Of a stretch of 64,000 nt of DNA, positions 22,591 through 31,912 are shown in pieces. The notes under the pieces are model-generated. The model was given only the letters and a program-made list of their open reading frames with translations. It was not told the DNA's origin and did no database searches. Positions within the stretch are counted from its first letter, which is position 1; each line of letters opens with the position of its first letter. The position numbers were made by a program, and so were the translations under genes. The stretch is from Desulfosoma caldarium (GTDB taxonomy: Bacteria; Desulfobacterota; Syntrophobacteria; Syntrophobacterales; DSM-9756): positions 186,001 to 250,000 of the forward strand of contig NZ_RJVA01000013.1 of NCBI RefSeq assembly GCF_003751385.1, given 5' to 3'.

Positions 22591-24420
22591 TCAACTCCAA
22601 AATGTGGTCTTTACGGCTTTCCATGCCTCTTTTTCCTCAGGCTGCGAGGCCCGATGCAAGGTGAAGAAAAAGGTCGTGCCGTGGTCCTCTCCCCTCACCG
22701 GGCTTTCCACCCAGATTCGCCCACCCATGTTCTCCACAATGTGGCGGCAATGGAAAGCCCAAGCCCTGTGCTTCCCGAAGCACTCTCCTTTTGGCGATCC
22801 ACGCGATAGCAACGCTCAAAGGCGCGAGCTTGATGTTCCAAGGGAATGCCAGGCCCTTCATCTTCCACGGAGAAAGGGACCGTGTCCGCCTGCACCTGGG
22901 CTCGAATTCGTATGGGCGTCAATGGATGACTGTATCGAATGGCGTTGTCCAACAGGTTTTGAAACACCTGCGCCAGGGCGTCGCGTTCGGCCCGCACCCA
23001 CAGGGGGTGCTGAGGAAAATGAACGGGCATGTCCATGCGGCATTTGCGGGCTTCCGGATAGCATGTTTCCACGGCGGCGGCGGCGCTGACGGCACCCGCG
23101 ACTTCTTGAGGCACCTGCGGGAGCTGGCTTTCCAGTCGAGTGAGCGTCAGCAAGTCGTTGACCATTCGGGTCATGTGGTTGGCTTTGCGCAGAATGGTCT
23201 CCACGAACATTTTGGCTTCTGAATCGTGCACACAGGGGCTTTCCAGCAGCGTTTCCGCATACCCTTTGACGGCAGTCAAGGGGGTGCGCAGTTCGTGGGA
23301 TACATTGGCCACGAAATCGCGGCGAACCCTGGCCAGCCGTTTGATTTCTGTGATGTCGTGAAGGACCACCACGGCGCCTTGGGGCATCATGGGCGTGTGC
23401 AAGGACACCACATGGACGTCAAAGTGGCGTTCGGGATCCAGCATGATTTCCACATGGACCGCATCGCGTCCGGCCAGAGCTTGATCGCACGCCTTTTGCT
23501 AGTCGGGGTTTAGGAACACTTCCAGGGGTTTCAGGCCAAAAGGAGATTTGGGGCTTCGCTGGATCTTGCAAAGCCGCACGATTGGAATGCGCCCGTCGGC
23601 ATCCAGCAGGAAAAGGAAAACCCCCTTCTTTCATGCCTTCCAAGATGGCGTGCAGTTGAGCGCGCTGATCTTCCAAGGCCCTTATTTGCCCTTGAATGCG
23701 CGCCGCGGTTTCCTGGAGGAGCGCCTCGCCCAAAGCGTCCAGCACCGGGTAACCCGAGGGACGCAGCCGTGGAACTTCTCGACGCCCCACAGTGCGCCCC
23801 ATGTCCAATAGCGGCGCGAGGGGTTTCTCCATGAGTCGAGAGAAGGCCAAGGCCAGAAGGCCTGTGCCGATGAAGGACAATCCCAAAATCCACCACAGAC
23901 GCCTGCGCTGGTGGTCCAAGGTTCCCCTGATTTGAGAAACCGGCATGGCGATGCGCAGAATGCCCGACGGCAGACTGGGAATCTCAGACACGAGCATGGC
24001 CCCATACATCAGATCTTTGCGTAGGGCGTCGCTGTGGCGCAGGCTGAACCCAAAACTATTCTGTCGAGCGGTCACCACTTCGGGGCGGGTCCAATGGTCT
24101 TCCATGAACCCCAGTTTGTCGTAAGGCACGTTGCTGTCCGCCACTACGCGGCCGCCTTGAGCGATGTAGGTAAGGCGTAGCCCCAGAAGGAGCCCATCTG
24201 CGTGCACCAGCCATCCAGATCACTCAGAGATGGAAACGGTGTATGATTTTTCAGAAACCAAATGAAAATGGACAATTCCTGATGCAGTCTTTTTTTGGGA
24301 CTCGTCCACAAGCACCTGATGTAGTTGGCGGTGAAAGTACGTGCTTGGTGCCAGAACACACACCAGCAGGACGATCCAAAAAGCGAGCAGCAGTCGAGTG
24401 CGCACGCTCAAAGCTTTCAT
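22591..24420 (-). pseudogene. phoR: PhoR-type sensor histidine kinase, four lesions
   Basis: From ATG 24420 the frame gives an N-terminal membrane segment (LLLAFWIVLLVCVLAPS) and a periplasmic region. After that come a second membrane segment (LWWILGLSFIGTGLLALA), a PAS-like segment, the H-box VANVSHELRTPLTAVKGY, the N-box LLDNAIRYSH, and G-boxes DEGPGI and STGLGLSIA. It is broken by TGA at 24220-24222, a one-base insertion in a G-run near 23625, TAG at 23499-23501 (replacing a Trp codon), and a one-base deletion near 22745. After that deletion the true frame continues as HIVENMGGRIWVES to the TGA at 22591. The phosphorylatable His and nucleotide motifs remain recognisable, so decay is recent. 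PhoB upstream is intact and overlaps it by 4 bases. Confidence 0.92.
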
Positions 24421-25115
24421 GAGCCGCTCCCGTCTCGAAAACGGTAGCCCACTCCTCGCACAGTTTCCACCAGACCGGCGTAACCTTGTAGCTTTTGACG
24501 AAGCCGTCGAATATGGGTATCCACCGTTCGAGCATAGCCTTCAAATTGGTATCCCCAAACGCAATCCAAGAGGCGGTCTCGGGACATCACGCGGCCCTTG
24601 TGGGTCATCAACTCCAGCAGAAGTTTGAATTCGGTGGCCGTGAGGCTGACCTCTCTGTCGTCGATCCAAACGCGATGGGCGTGGGCATCCACTCGAAGCC
24701 CGTCCGCGGTCAGCGCCTCCTGTGGTGGTGACGGTGAGGGGGCGCTGCGGCGCATGACCGCCTGCACGCGAAGGACGAGTTCTTTGGGACTGAACGGCTT
24801 GACCATGTAGTCGTCCCCTCCCAGTTCCAAACCCAAAATGCGGTCCGCTTCCTCGCCTCGAGCCGTCAGCATGATGATGGGAATGAAAGCTGTGCTTTCG
24901 TGGCGTTTAAGGGCCTTGCACACGTCGAGTCCGTCCATGCCGGGAAGCATGAGATCCAAGACGATCAGGTTCGGTTTCTCACGTCTGGCCGTCTCGAGGC
25001 CCGAAACACCGTCTTCGGCTTTGAGGACCTCGTAGTCGGCGGCTTTGAGGTGCCAGGCCACCAGATTCAAAATGTCCTTGTCATCTTCGACTACCAAGAT
25101 TTTTTTCCGTGCCAC
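24417..25115 (-). CDS. phoB: Phosphate response regulator PhoB
   Basis: The 232-residue OmpR-family regulator has a receiver domain MARKKILVVEDDKD with phospho-acceptor D54 (IVLDLMLPGMDG) and Lys in MVKPF. The winged-helix DNA-binding domain ends in EGYARTVDTHIRRLRQKL and ETVRGVGYRF. GTG 25115 is preferred because GGAGG is well spaced; an upstream GTG at 25127 adds four residues. PhoB activates phosphate-starvation genes by binding Pho boxes. Its own four-repeat Pho box lies at 25305-25344. Its partner kinase gene downstream is dead, so phosphorylation must come from another kinase or from acetyl phosphate, or the protein acts unphosphorylated. Confidence 0.95.
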   Translation of the reverse strand: MARKKILVVEDDKDILNLVAWHLKAADYEVLKAEDGVSGLETARREKPNLIVLDLMLPGMDGLDVCKALKRHESTAFIPIIMLTARGEEADRILGLELGGDDYMVKPFSPKELVLRVQAVMRRSAPSPSPPQEALTADGLRVDAHAHRVWIDDREVSLTATEFKLLLELMTHKGRVMSRDRLLDCVWGYQFEGYARTVDTHIRRLRQKLQGYAGLVETVRGVGYRFRDGSGS

Positions 25116-25304
25116 AGACACCTCCACAACCCAAGCGACGCCGCAAGGCCATGACCATGGTCCAACAACCGCTCACAAAAGGCCGCTCCATGAGCCGACG
25201 CGGCGAAGCGGTGCGCGAAGCGAACCCAGCGAACCCTCGATCATTCTCTTCTAAGAGGCCGCTTAGCTGTTCCTGGAATCGCGCAGGTATGTACGGCGCA
25301 TTGT

Positions 25305-25344
25305 GTCACGAATCCGTGATGATTTTGTGACATTCCCGTGACAG
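25305..25344 (-). promoter_or_regulatory. Pho box upstream of phoB
   Basis: On the minus strand four 7-base units lie at an exact 11-base period: CTGTCAC, ATGTCAC, TCATCAC and TCGTGAC (complements at 25338, 25327, 25316 and 25305). This is the classic direct-repeat PhoB site (consensus CTGTCAT-type units with 4-base spacers). A TACATA -10 candidate follows it. It would make phoB autoregulated. Confidence 0.85.
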
Positions 25345-25401
25345 GTTCGGCTTTTTCGGGAAACCGCCGGTTATTTTTCCGGGCTCAGGCCTTCATCAGC
25401 A

Positions 25402-25441
25402 CTGTAACACGATTGTCACATTTCGGTAACCTTCTCTTCAC
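25402..25441 (+). promoter_or_regulatory. Pho box upstream of pstC
   Basis: Four 7-base units lie at an exact 11-base period: CTGTAAC (25402), TTGTCAC (25413), CGGTAAC (25424) and TCTTCAC (25435). They face the pst genes and stand back to back with the phoB site 58 bases away. A weak -10 (TTAGGG, 25451-25456) follows. Confidence 0.85.
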
Positions 25442-25521
25442 ACGCACGCCTTAGGGTGCTGTCGACGCGAAAGGCGCTGGGATTCAGCGCGAAACGTTCC
25501 ATGATCGGGAAAGCACGTCAA

Positions 25522-26907
25522 ATGAACAGCCTTCTCCTTTTCACTATCCTTGCGCTCAGCGCAGGGGCCTATCACTTGGGCAAACGCCGAGTGCTTCGCC
25601 TCATCGGCGGCAAAGCCCACGCCAGGCATCTTGCTTCCAGACCCCACTACTACGGGGTTTACGTGGCCTTGTGGTGTGCGCTGCCGGCCCTTTTGATCTT
25701 TCTTTTATGGCTCTTTTTGGAACCGGTGGTGTTGGAACAGTGGGTGGTGCGCCATTTGCCGCAATCCCTTCAAAGCCCTCCTTCGAATCGATTGAGTCTA
25801 GTGCTCAACGATGTGAAAAATCTGGCCAAGGGCGGCATCGTGAGCGGTTATGCGGACCCTGCCGTGCAGACTGCAGCCGAACACTATCGAAGGCTTCTCG
25901 GTCTGTCCAGAACCGCCCTGTGGGTGGCCGTGTTGGCCCTGGCCGCCCTGGGTATGCAGATGGGGTATGGGAAAATCAGGATTTCCCTTCGAGCGCGCAC
26001 GCACGTGGAAAAGATCGTTCGCCTCTTTCTGCTCATGGCTTCCACCCTTGCCGTTTTGACCACCATAGGCATTGTCTTTTCCGTGCTTTTTGAAGCCATG
26101 CGGTTCTTTCGATTGGTTCCCTGGTGGGAATTTCTTTTCGGTCTGAAGTGGAGCCCCCAGATGGCCATTCGGGCCGACCAGGTGGGAGCTTCGGGCGCGT
26201 TTGGCATGATTCCCGTCTTTACGGGTACGTTGCTCATTGCCGCCATTGCCATGAGTGTGGCTGTTCCTTTGGGGCTTTTTTCGGCCGTTTATCTCAGCGA
26301 GTACGCTCCGAGAAAGCTTCGCGCCGTGGTCAAACCCCTTTTGGAAATTTTGGCCGGGATTCCCACGGTGGTCTATGGTTTTTTCGCCGCTTTGACGGTG
26401 GGGCCTCTGATCCGCCGCCTGGGAGAAACGCTGGGCTTTTCGGTGGCGTCGGAAAGTGCGCTGGCAGCCGGGTTGGTCATGGGGCTTATGATCGTGCCCT
26501 TTGTGTCTTCCTTGTCCGACGATGTCATCAATGCGGTGCCCAACGACCTTCGAGACGGCTCGCTGGCCTTGGGCGCCACGCGTTCGGAAACCATCAAGCA
26601 GGTGGTCTTGCCGGCGGCCTTGCCCGGCATTGTGGGCGGGCTGTTGCTGGGGGTTTCCCGAGCCATTGGCGAGACCATGATTGTGGTCATGGCGGCGGGC
26701 CTGGCCGCCAACCTCACCGTTAACCCGCTTTCGGCCGTCACCACCGTCACGGTGCAGATCGTCACATTGCTTGTGGGCGATCAGGAGTTCGACAGTCCCA
26801 AGACGCTGGCGGCTTTTGCCCTGGGCCTGGTGTTATTTGTGGTGACCTTGATTCTCAACATCATTGCCCTCTACGTGGTGCGAAAATACCGGGAGCATTA
26901 TGAATAA
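25522..26907 (+). CDS. pstC: Phosphate ABC transporter permease PstC (extended)
   Basis: The protein has about 461 residues, longer than the 300 to 320 usual for PstC. The extra sequence is N-terminal, with a membrane segment (LLLFTILALSAGAYHLG) and a soluble part. The permease core has GTLLIAAIAMSVAVPLGLFS, AVYLSEYAP, ILAGIPTVVYGFFA and the EAA-loop segment DLRDGSLALGATRSETIKQ. ATG 25522 was chosen as the start of the first hydrophobic run; ATG 25501 is also possible. It follows the Pho box, and its end overlaps pstA by 8 bases. High-affinity phosphate uptake is inferred from the family. Confidence 0.93.
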   Translation: MNSLLLFTILALSAGAYHLGKRRVLRLIGGKAHARHLASRPHYYGVYVALWCALPALLIFLLWLFLEPVVLEQWVVRHLPQSLQSPPSNRLSLVLNDVKNLAKGGIVSGYADPAVQTAAEHYRRLLGLSRTALWVAVLALAALGMQMGYGKIRISLRARTHVEKIVRLFLLMASTLAVLTTIGIVFSVLFEAMRFFRLVPWWEFLFGLKWSPQMAIRADQVGASGAFGMIPVFTGTLLIAAIAMSVAVPLGLFSAVYLSEYAPRKLRAVVKPLLEILAGIPTVVYGFFAALTVGPLIRRLGETLGFSVASESALAAGLVMGLMIVPFVSSLSDDVINAVPNDLRDGSLALGATRSETIKQVVLPAALPGIVGGLLLGVSRAIGETMIVVMAAGLAANLTVNPLSAVTTVTVQIVTLLVGDQEFDSPKTLAAFALGLVLFVVTLILNIIALYVVRKYREHYE

Positions 26908-28198
26908 TCGAAACGCCTCTTCTTTGTCCGCAACAGATCGGTCCCGCACGGTGCATGTGGTGCAGACGGGATTGCGCAAGCGATATCGAGCCGAAAAGAG
27001 GTTTCAAAGGCTGGGCATGGCGGCGGTGATCTGCGCTTTGGCCTTTCTGGCATTCCTGTTTGTGGACATCTTTTCCAAGGGCTACAAGGCTTTTCAGCGT
27101 ACGGTTTTCCTTTTGGACGTGTATGTAGACCCCGATGTGGTCCATGTGGGCAATTTGGACCGGGCCGATTACCAAAGCCTCGTGAAAAGAAGCCTGGGAA
27201 ACCTTTTTCCGGACGTCAAGGGGAGGCAGGAAAAAAGGGAATTGTTCCGGTTGGTCAGTGGGGGCGCTGGTGAGGTGGTTCGATCCAAAGTGCTGGAGGA
27301 CACCTCGGTTATCGGCCAGACCATCGCCGTATGGGTCCCGGCCGACGACGATGTGGACATGGCGATCAAGGGCGGTGTGGATCGGCGTCTTGCGCCATCC
27401 GAAGGGCGTTTGAGCGAACGCGCTCTTCAGTGGCTCGATGCACTGGCAACGCGGGGGCGACTCGCAAAGCATTGGAACACCGCCTTTTTCACCTCGGGGG
27501 ATTCCCGAGAACCGGAACTGGCTGGAATTCTCGGAGCGACTGTCGGATCCTTTTACACCTTGCTGGTTACACTGGCCCTTTCCTTTCCCTTAGGTGTGGC
27601 GGCGGCTGTTTACCTGGAAGAGTTCGCTCCCAAGAACCGCTGGACCGACATTATCGAGGTCAACATCAACAATCTGGCGGCCGTGCCTTCCATCGTTTTT
27701 GGCCTGCTTGGCTTGGCGGTCTTTTTGTCCTTTTTCGGCCTGCCTCGCTCTTCGCCTCTTGTGGGGGGACTGGTTTTGACCCTTATGACCTTGCCCACCA
27801 TCATCATTGCCGGCCGAGCTTCCCTGCAAGCCGTGCCGCCATCCATTCGCGATGCGGCATTGAGTGTGGGAGCCTCGCCCATGCAGGCTGTGTTTCATCA
27901 CGTGCTGCCTCTGGCTCTGCCGGGCATGCTCACAGGAACCATCATCGGCATGGCCAGGGCATTGGGGGAAACGGCTCCGCTGCTTATGGTGGGCATGGTC
28001 GCTTTCATTGTGGATATTCCTCGAGGATTTACCGATCCGGCCACCGTTCTGCCTGTCCAGGTTTATCTGTGGGCGGACAGTGCGGAACGCGCTTTTGTGG
28101 AAAAAACTTCGGCGGCCATCATGGTGTTGCTGGCGTTCCTCATCGCCATGAACGCCACGGCGGTCTACCTGCGCAACCGATTTGAACGGCGTTGGTGA
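26900..28198 (+). CDS. pstA: Phosphate ABC transporter permease PstA (extended)
   Basis: The 432-residue permease is longer than the usual 280 to 300 because of about 180 extra N-terminal residues between the first membrane segment and the second, probably a periplasmic domain. The core shows LGVAAAVYLEEFAPKNRWTD, NNLAAVPSIVFGLLGLA, and the EAA-loop SIRDAALSVGASPMQAVFHH. ATG 26900 is chosen; it overlaps the end of pstC by 8 bases. Both permeases being enlarged is typical of a subset of anaerobes. A 174-base gap to pstS contains no gene. Confidence 0.93.
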   Translation: MNNRNASSLSATDRSRTVHVVQTGLRKRYRAEKRFQRLGMAAVICALAFLAFLFVDIFSKGYKAFQRTVFLLDVYVDPDVVHVGNLDRADYQSLVKRSLGNLFPDVKGRQEKRELFRLVSGGAGEVVRSKVLEDTSVIGQTIAVWVPADDDVDMAIKGGVDRRLAPSEGRLSERALQWLDALATRGRLAKHWNTAFFTSGDSREPELAGILGATVGSFYTLLVTLALSFPLGVAAAVYLEEFAPKNRWTDIIEVNINNLAAVPSIVFGLLGLAVFLSFFGLPRSSPLVGGLVLTLMTLPTIIIAGRASLQAVPPSIRDAALSVGASPMQAVFHHVLPLALPGMLTGTIIGMARALGETAPLLMVGMVAFIVDIPRGFTDPATVLPVQVYLWADSAERAFVEKTSAAIMVLLAFLIAMNATAVYLRNRFERRW

Positions 28199-28372
28199 AG
28201 AAAGGAGGTGCACAAAAGAAGCCTAATTGGGGCCCGCGGCGTGACGAAAAGAGCGTCTATGCGATGGCTTTTTCTTGAGGCCTGTGAGCGAAGGAAGAGC
28301 CATGGGCAAGACGGCGCTCCGACGGTCGGAAAATTTTAGCGAAAAAAGTCATTAAATGACAAGGAGCAGACC

Positions 28373-29422
28373 ATGAAGCCTCTCGGTTTGGTTGTGTTGT
28401 GTTTATCCATGGTTGGGGTTTTTCAGGCGCCCCTGAGGGCTCAAGCGCGCGACTACATTTATATTGCGGGATCTTCCACCGTGTATCCTTTTTCCACGGT
28501 GGTGGCCGAACAGTTCGGCAAAGCCCTCGGCTTCAAGACCCCCAAGGTGGAATCCACCGGAACCGGCGGCGGCTTTAAACTCTTTTGTGCCGGAGTAGGT
28601 GTGGAACATTCTGACATTAGCAACGCGTCGCGAGCCATCAAGAAATCCGAACTGGAAACCTGTGTGAACAACGGCGTTCGTGAGGTGGTGGAGGTCAGGA
28701 TCGGTTACGACGGCATTGTCTTGGCCAACAGCAAAAAAGCTTCCCCGATGCAGTTGAGGCTAAAAGACATCTTCCTGGCCTTGGCGGCGCAGATTCCGGA
28801 TCCCAAGGGAGGATCCGCTCTGGTGAAAAACCCGTACAAGACTTGGAAGGACGTCAACCCCAGCTTGCCGGACCAGAAAATCGAAGTCCTGGGACCTCCG
28901 CCCACCTCCGGAACCCGGGACGCCTTTTTAGAATTGGCCATGGAAAAAGGGGCTCTGGAACTGGAAACCCTCAAAGCGCTTAAGCAAACAGATAAAAAGG
29001 CCTTCAAGAAGGTGGCCCATAGCCTTCGCGAAGACGGCGCCTGGATCGATGCCGGGGAAAACGACAACCTCATTGTGCAAAAATTGTGGGCCAACCCTAG
29101 AGCGATGGGCGTTTTTGGATTCAGCTACCTTGACCAAAACACGGATAAGCTGCAAGGGGCTCATGTGGAGGGCGTGGCGCCCACCTTTGAATCCATTTCG
29201 GCGCAGCAGTATCCCTTGTCCAGGCCTCTTTTCTTCTACGTGAAGAAGGCTCATGTGGGTAGCATTCCTGGAATTCTAGAATTTGTACAAGAATTTACCG
29301 ATGAAAAAGCCTGGGGCCCGGAAGGCTACTTGGCGGACAAAGGCCTAATTCCGCTCCCCGAAGCGGAACGGTCCGCCATGCGCGAAGCGGCGCGCGCCAT
29401 GAAACCCATGGCGGTGCAATGA
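28373..29422 (+). CDS. pstS: Phosphate-binding protein PstS
   Basis: The 349-residue secreted protein has a signal peptide of about 24 residues (hydrophobic GLVVLCLSMVGVFQA, ending near LRAQA). Its phosphate-site sequences include IAGSSTVYPFSTVVAEQF, ESTGTGGGFKLFC and PPTSGTRDAFLE. Length is normal. AAGGAG lies 8 bases before ATG. PstS is third in the cluster here rather than first, so it has no Pho box directly before it. It feeds PstCA, driven by PstB. A hairpin between pstS and pstB could let pstS mRNA outlast the rest. Confidence 0.95.
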   Translation: MKPLGLVVLCLSMVGVFQAPLRAQARDYIYIAGSSTVYPFSTVVAEQFGKALGFKTPKVESTGTGGGFKLFCAGVGVEHSDISNASRAIKKSELETCVNNGVREVVEVRIGYDGIVLANSKKASPMQLRLKDIFLALAAQIPDPKGGSALVKNPYKTWKDVNPSLPDQKIEVLGPPPTSGTRDAFLELAMEKGALELETLKALKQTDKKAFKKVAHSLREDGAWIDAGENDNLIVQKLWANPRAMGVFGFSYLDQNTDKLQGAHVEGVAPTFESISAQQYPLSRPLFFYVKKAHVGSIPGILEFVQEFTDEKAWGPEGYLADKGLIPLPEAERSAMREAARAMKPMAVQ

Positions 29423-29450
29423 TTCCTTCGTGGACTTAAAACCGTCCGGT

Positions 29451-29485
29451 GCGTGCAGGGGCCGAACTTTTTCAGCCCTTGCACG
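29451..29485 (+). promoter_or_regulatory. Hairpin between pstS and pstB
   Basis: Arms at 29451-29462 and 29474-29485 (GCGTGCAGGGGC with GCCCTTGCACGC) pair over 12 bases with one mismatch. No T-run follows, so it is likelier a stability or attenuation hairpin than a full terminator. Such a structure after pstS would favour its higher abundance. Confidence 0.6.
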
Positions 29486-29509
29486 CCCTGCCGAATGGTG
29501 GTGTGATAG

Positions 29510-30424
29510 ATGATGGAAATGGGAACGGATGCCTTGGGGAATGTCAAAAACGTAAAGATTTGCAATGACCCGACGCAGGGAGATGGCGCGGTGGGGCACG
29601 AGGACGTCAAAATCAAAGGGCAGCCTGCAAAGCCTTTTCCGCCCGTGCTCAAGAATGCCCAGGTGGAAGACCCTCGCATGGTGTGTCGCCACGTGAGCGT
29701 CTTTTATGGGGACAAGCAGGCCATTCGGGACGTGTCCATAGACATTGGGCGCAATGAGGTGCTGGCCATGATCGGCCCGTCGGGATGCGGCAAATCCACC
29801 TTTCTTCGATGCCTCAACCGCATGAACGATACCATTGAAGGGTGTCGGGTCACGGGCACCATCACCTTGGACGGGCAGGATATCTATGACCCTGCACTGG
29901 ACGTTGTGCTGCTACGGGTTCAGGTGGGTATGGTCTTTCAAAAACCCAACCCCTTTCCCAAGTCCATTTACGACAATGTGGCTTATGGTCCGAAAATTCA
30001 TGGGCTGGCGCAAAGCCGCGAAGAACTGGACCACATCGTGGAAACCTCGCTTCGCAAGGCCGGCTTGTGGGAAGAAGTCAAGGATCGATTGCATCAGTCG
30101 GGAACCGGGCTGTCCGGAGGGCAGCAGCAGAGATTGTGCATCGCTCGGGCCATCGCAGTGAATCCCGAAGTGATTCTCATGGATGAGCCGTGTTCCGCCT
30201 TGGATCCCATTGCCACAGGGCGCATTGAAGATCTCATTCATGAATTGCGGGAACAGTATAGCATCGTCATCGTGACCCATTCCATGCAGCAGGCAGCTCG
30301 CGTGTCTCAGCGAACGGCCTTTTTTCACATGGGCGATCTCATCGAAGTGGGGCCCACAGACCGCATCTTTACGCGACCGCGCCACAAACTGACCGAAGAC
30401 TACATCACGGGGCGCTTTGGCTAG
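29510..30424 (+). CDS. pstB: Phosphate ABC transporter ATP-binding protein PstB
   Basis: The 304-residue ATPase has Walker [10 protein letters not shown], the PstB-specific insert [14 protein letters not shown] and [15 protein letters not shown] signature [14 protein letters not shown], Walker [13 protein letters not shown] and H-loop VTHSMQQA. About 45 extra N-terminal residues come from the chosen ATG 29510; a start further in is possible. It powers PstCA. Its 3' end overlaps the 3' end of livF on the other strand by 20 bases, so there is no space for a terminator between them. Confidence 0.95.
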   Translation: MMEMGTDALGNVKNVKICNDPTQGDGAVGHEDVKIKGQPAKPFPPVLKNAQVEDPRMVCRHVSVFYGDKQAIRDVSIDIGRNEVLAMIGPSGCGKSTFLRCLNRMNDTIEGCRVTGTITLDGQDIYDPALDVVLLRVQVGMVFQKPNPFPKSIYDNVAYGPKIHGLAQSREELDHIVETSLRKAGLWEEVKDRLHQSGTGLSGGQQQRLCIARAIAVNPEVILMDEPCSALDPIATGRIEDLIHELREQYSIVIVTHSMQQAARVSQRTAFFHMGDLIEVGPTDRIFTRPRHKLTEDYITGRFG

Positions 30425-31166
30425 AGTCCCTGGTGTCACCGAAAAGAATTTGAATAACATGGTGGTGGTGCAGAATTTCCGGCCCCGGACCCGTCAAGGT
30501 GATGGAACCGTCTTCGATGAGATAAGCCACGTGGGCGACCCGCAAAATGCGGCGCACATGTTGGCCGGCAATGAGAAGGGTCAGGCCGCTTTTTCGCAGT
30601 TCCTGAAAAGCGCTGCAGAACCGGCGGACGATCTTGGGGCTCAGGCCGAGAAAGGGATCGTCCAGCAGCAAAAGGCGCGCTCCGGCCATGAGGCCGCGGC
30701 CGAGGACGACCATGCGCTTTTCTCCGCCGCTTAAAGCTCCGGCCCTCTGCCGCTTCTTGGCTTCCAACTCGGGAAACAGGCAAAACACCAGCCGAAGCCT
30801 TTCGTCAATGCGGTGTCGGTGCAGATAGCCGCCCACCTCCAGGTTTTCCAGCACGGACATTTCCGGAAACACGCTCATGCCCTCCGGCACATAAACCACC
30901 CCCATGCGAACGATGTCGGCCACGTCCAGGGCATCGATGCGCACGCCGTTGTAGACAATCTCTGCATGGACTGGTCGAATGATACCGGCGACGGCCTTCA
31001 AAATGGTGGTTTTTCCGGCGCCATTGGGCCCGATCATGGCGACGATTTGCTTCGGCCATACGCTGAAGGAAACGTCTTGAAGCACGGGCGTGGCGCCGAT
31101 GGAGGCGCACAGGTTTCGCACCTGAAGAAGGGGACCGCCGTCGTTTTGAAGCGCCAAGGGGGTCAT
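30405..31166 (-). CDS. livF: LivF-type ABC ATPase with altered catalytic motifs
   Basis: The 253-residue ATPase is in the LivF position of a LivKHMGF set. Walker [10 protein letters not shown] and the signature [13 protein letters not shown] are present. Walker B reads [13 protein letters not shown], so the catalytic Glu that follows the Asp in nearly all ABC ATPases is Asp here. The segment usually LLVEQN is LLIAGQHV. Both departures are shared by neither LivG next door nor the livF remnant at 4.9 kb. ATP hydrolysis by this half may be reduced, giving an asymmetric transporter, but that needs a test. The stop overlaps pstB. Confidence 0.88.
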   Translation of the reverse strand: MTPLALQNDGGPLLQVRNLCASIGATPVLQDVSFSVWPKQIVAMIGPNGAGKTTILKAVAGIIRPVHAEIVYNGVRIDALDVADIVRMGVVYVPEGMSVFPEMSVLENLEVGGYLHRHRIDERLRLVFCLFPELEAKKRQRAGALSGGEKRMVVLGRGLMAGARLLLLDDPFLGLSPKIVRRFCSAFQELRKSGLTLLIAGQHVRRILRVAHVAYLIEDGSITLTGPGPEILHHHHVIQILFGDTRDSSQSAP

Positions 31167-31912
31167 GCCTCGCCCGCCGTTTCACGCTCTCCCAAATACG
31201 CCGACAGCACTTCGGGGTGATGCAGCACATCCTGAGGGGAGCCTTCCACGATTTTTTCTCCCTGGTCCAGCGCCACCAGCCGATCGGAGACGCGGGCCGT
31301 AAGGTTCAAAAAATGGTCCACCAACACAATGGTCATGCCGCGCTCACGCAACGACAGCACCAATTGAGCGGCCTGGTTGACGGCATAAGGGCTCAGTCCC
31401 GCGGCAATTTCATCCAAGAGCAGCAGGGAAGGCCGGGTCGCCAGGGCTCGAGCCACCTCCAGGCGCCGTTGTTCAGACAAGGTGAGTTCTTTGCCAAGGG
31501 TGTGTCTTTTTTCTTTGAGCCCCACCAACTGAAGCCATGCGCCCGCCTCCTCCGTGTTTACGGCGGCGAGCGGGGGCCGTGAAGAAGGTTTGCCGAACCA
31601 CATGGCGATGAGCACGTTTTCTTCCGCGGTCATTTCGGGAAAAGGGCGCGCGATTTGAAAAGTGCGGGCGATGCCGGCTCGGCACACTCGATGGGGCGCC
31701 CAGCCGGTGATCGGCCGTCCCATGAAGATGACGTCACCCGAGGAGGCCTGCACCAGGCCGGAGATGACGTTGAAAAGAGTTGTCTTGCCCGCGCCGTTGG
31801 GCCCGATGAGGCTGACGATTTCGCCTTCATGCACGGCAAAGCTCACATCCTTCAACACGGTGCGCGTGCCGAACCGGACCACCAGATGATGAATTTCGAG
31901 AACGCGTTTCAT
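31163..31912 (-). CDS. livG: LivG-type ABC ATPase
   Basis: The 249-residue ATPase shows Walker [13 protein letters not shown], the LivG-type RAGIARTFQIARPFPEM segment, ABC signature LTLSEQRRLEVARAL (SEQRR form, usual for LivG), Walker B LLLLDEIAAGL, and LVDHFLNLT at the H-loop. It pairs with LivF to energise LivH and LivM. ATG 31912 is chosen; it overlaps the livM stop (ATGA) and gives the standard start MKRVLEIHHL. The frame remains open upstream, but that sequence is livM in another frame. Confidence 0.94.
   Translation of the reverse strand: MKRVLEIHHLVVRFGTRTVLKDVSFAVHEGEIVSLIGPNGAGKTTLFNVISGLVQASSGDVIFMGRPITGWAPHRVCRAGIARTFQIARPFPEMTAEENVLIAMWFGKPSSRPPLAAVNTEEAGAWLQLVGLKEKRHTLGKELTLSEQRRLEVARALATRPSLLLLDEIAAGLSPYAVNQAAQLVLSLRERGMTIVLVDHFLNLTARVSDRLVALDQGEKIVEGSPQDVLHHPEVLSAYLGERETAGEA

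Noticed and set aside
22591-24420. Reading the phoR lesions as pure sequencing errors
   Set aside because: One frameshift is in a short G-run, but the two stop codons are single-base substitutions outside runs, and all neighbouring genes are error-free, so real decay is more likely. Reads should still be checked.
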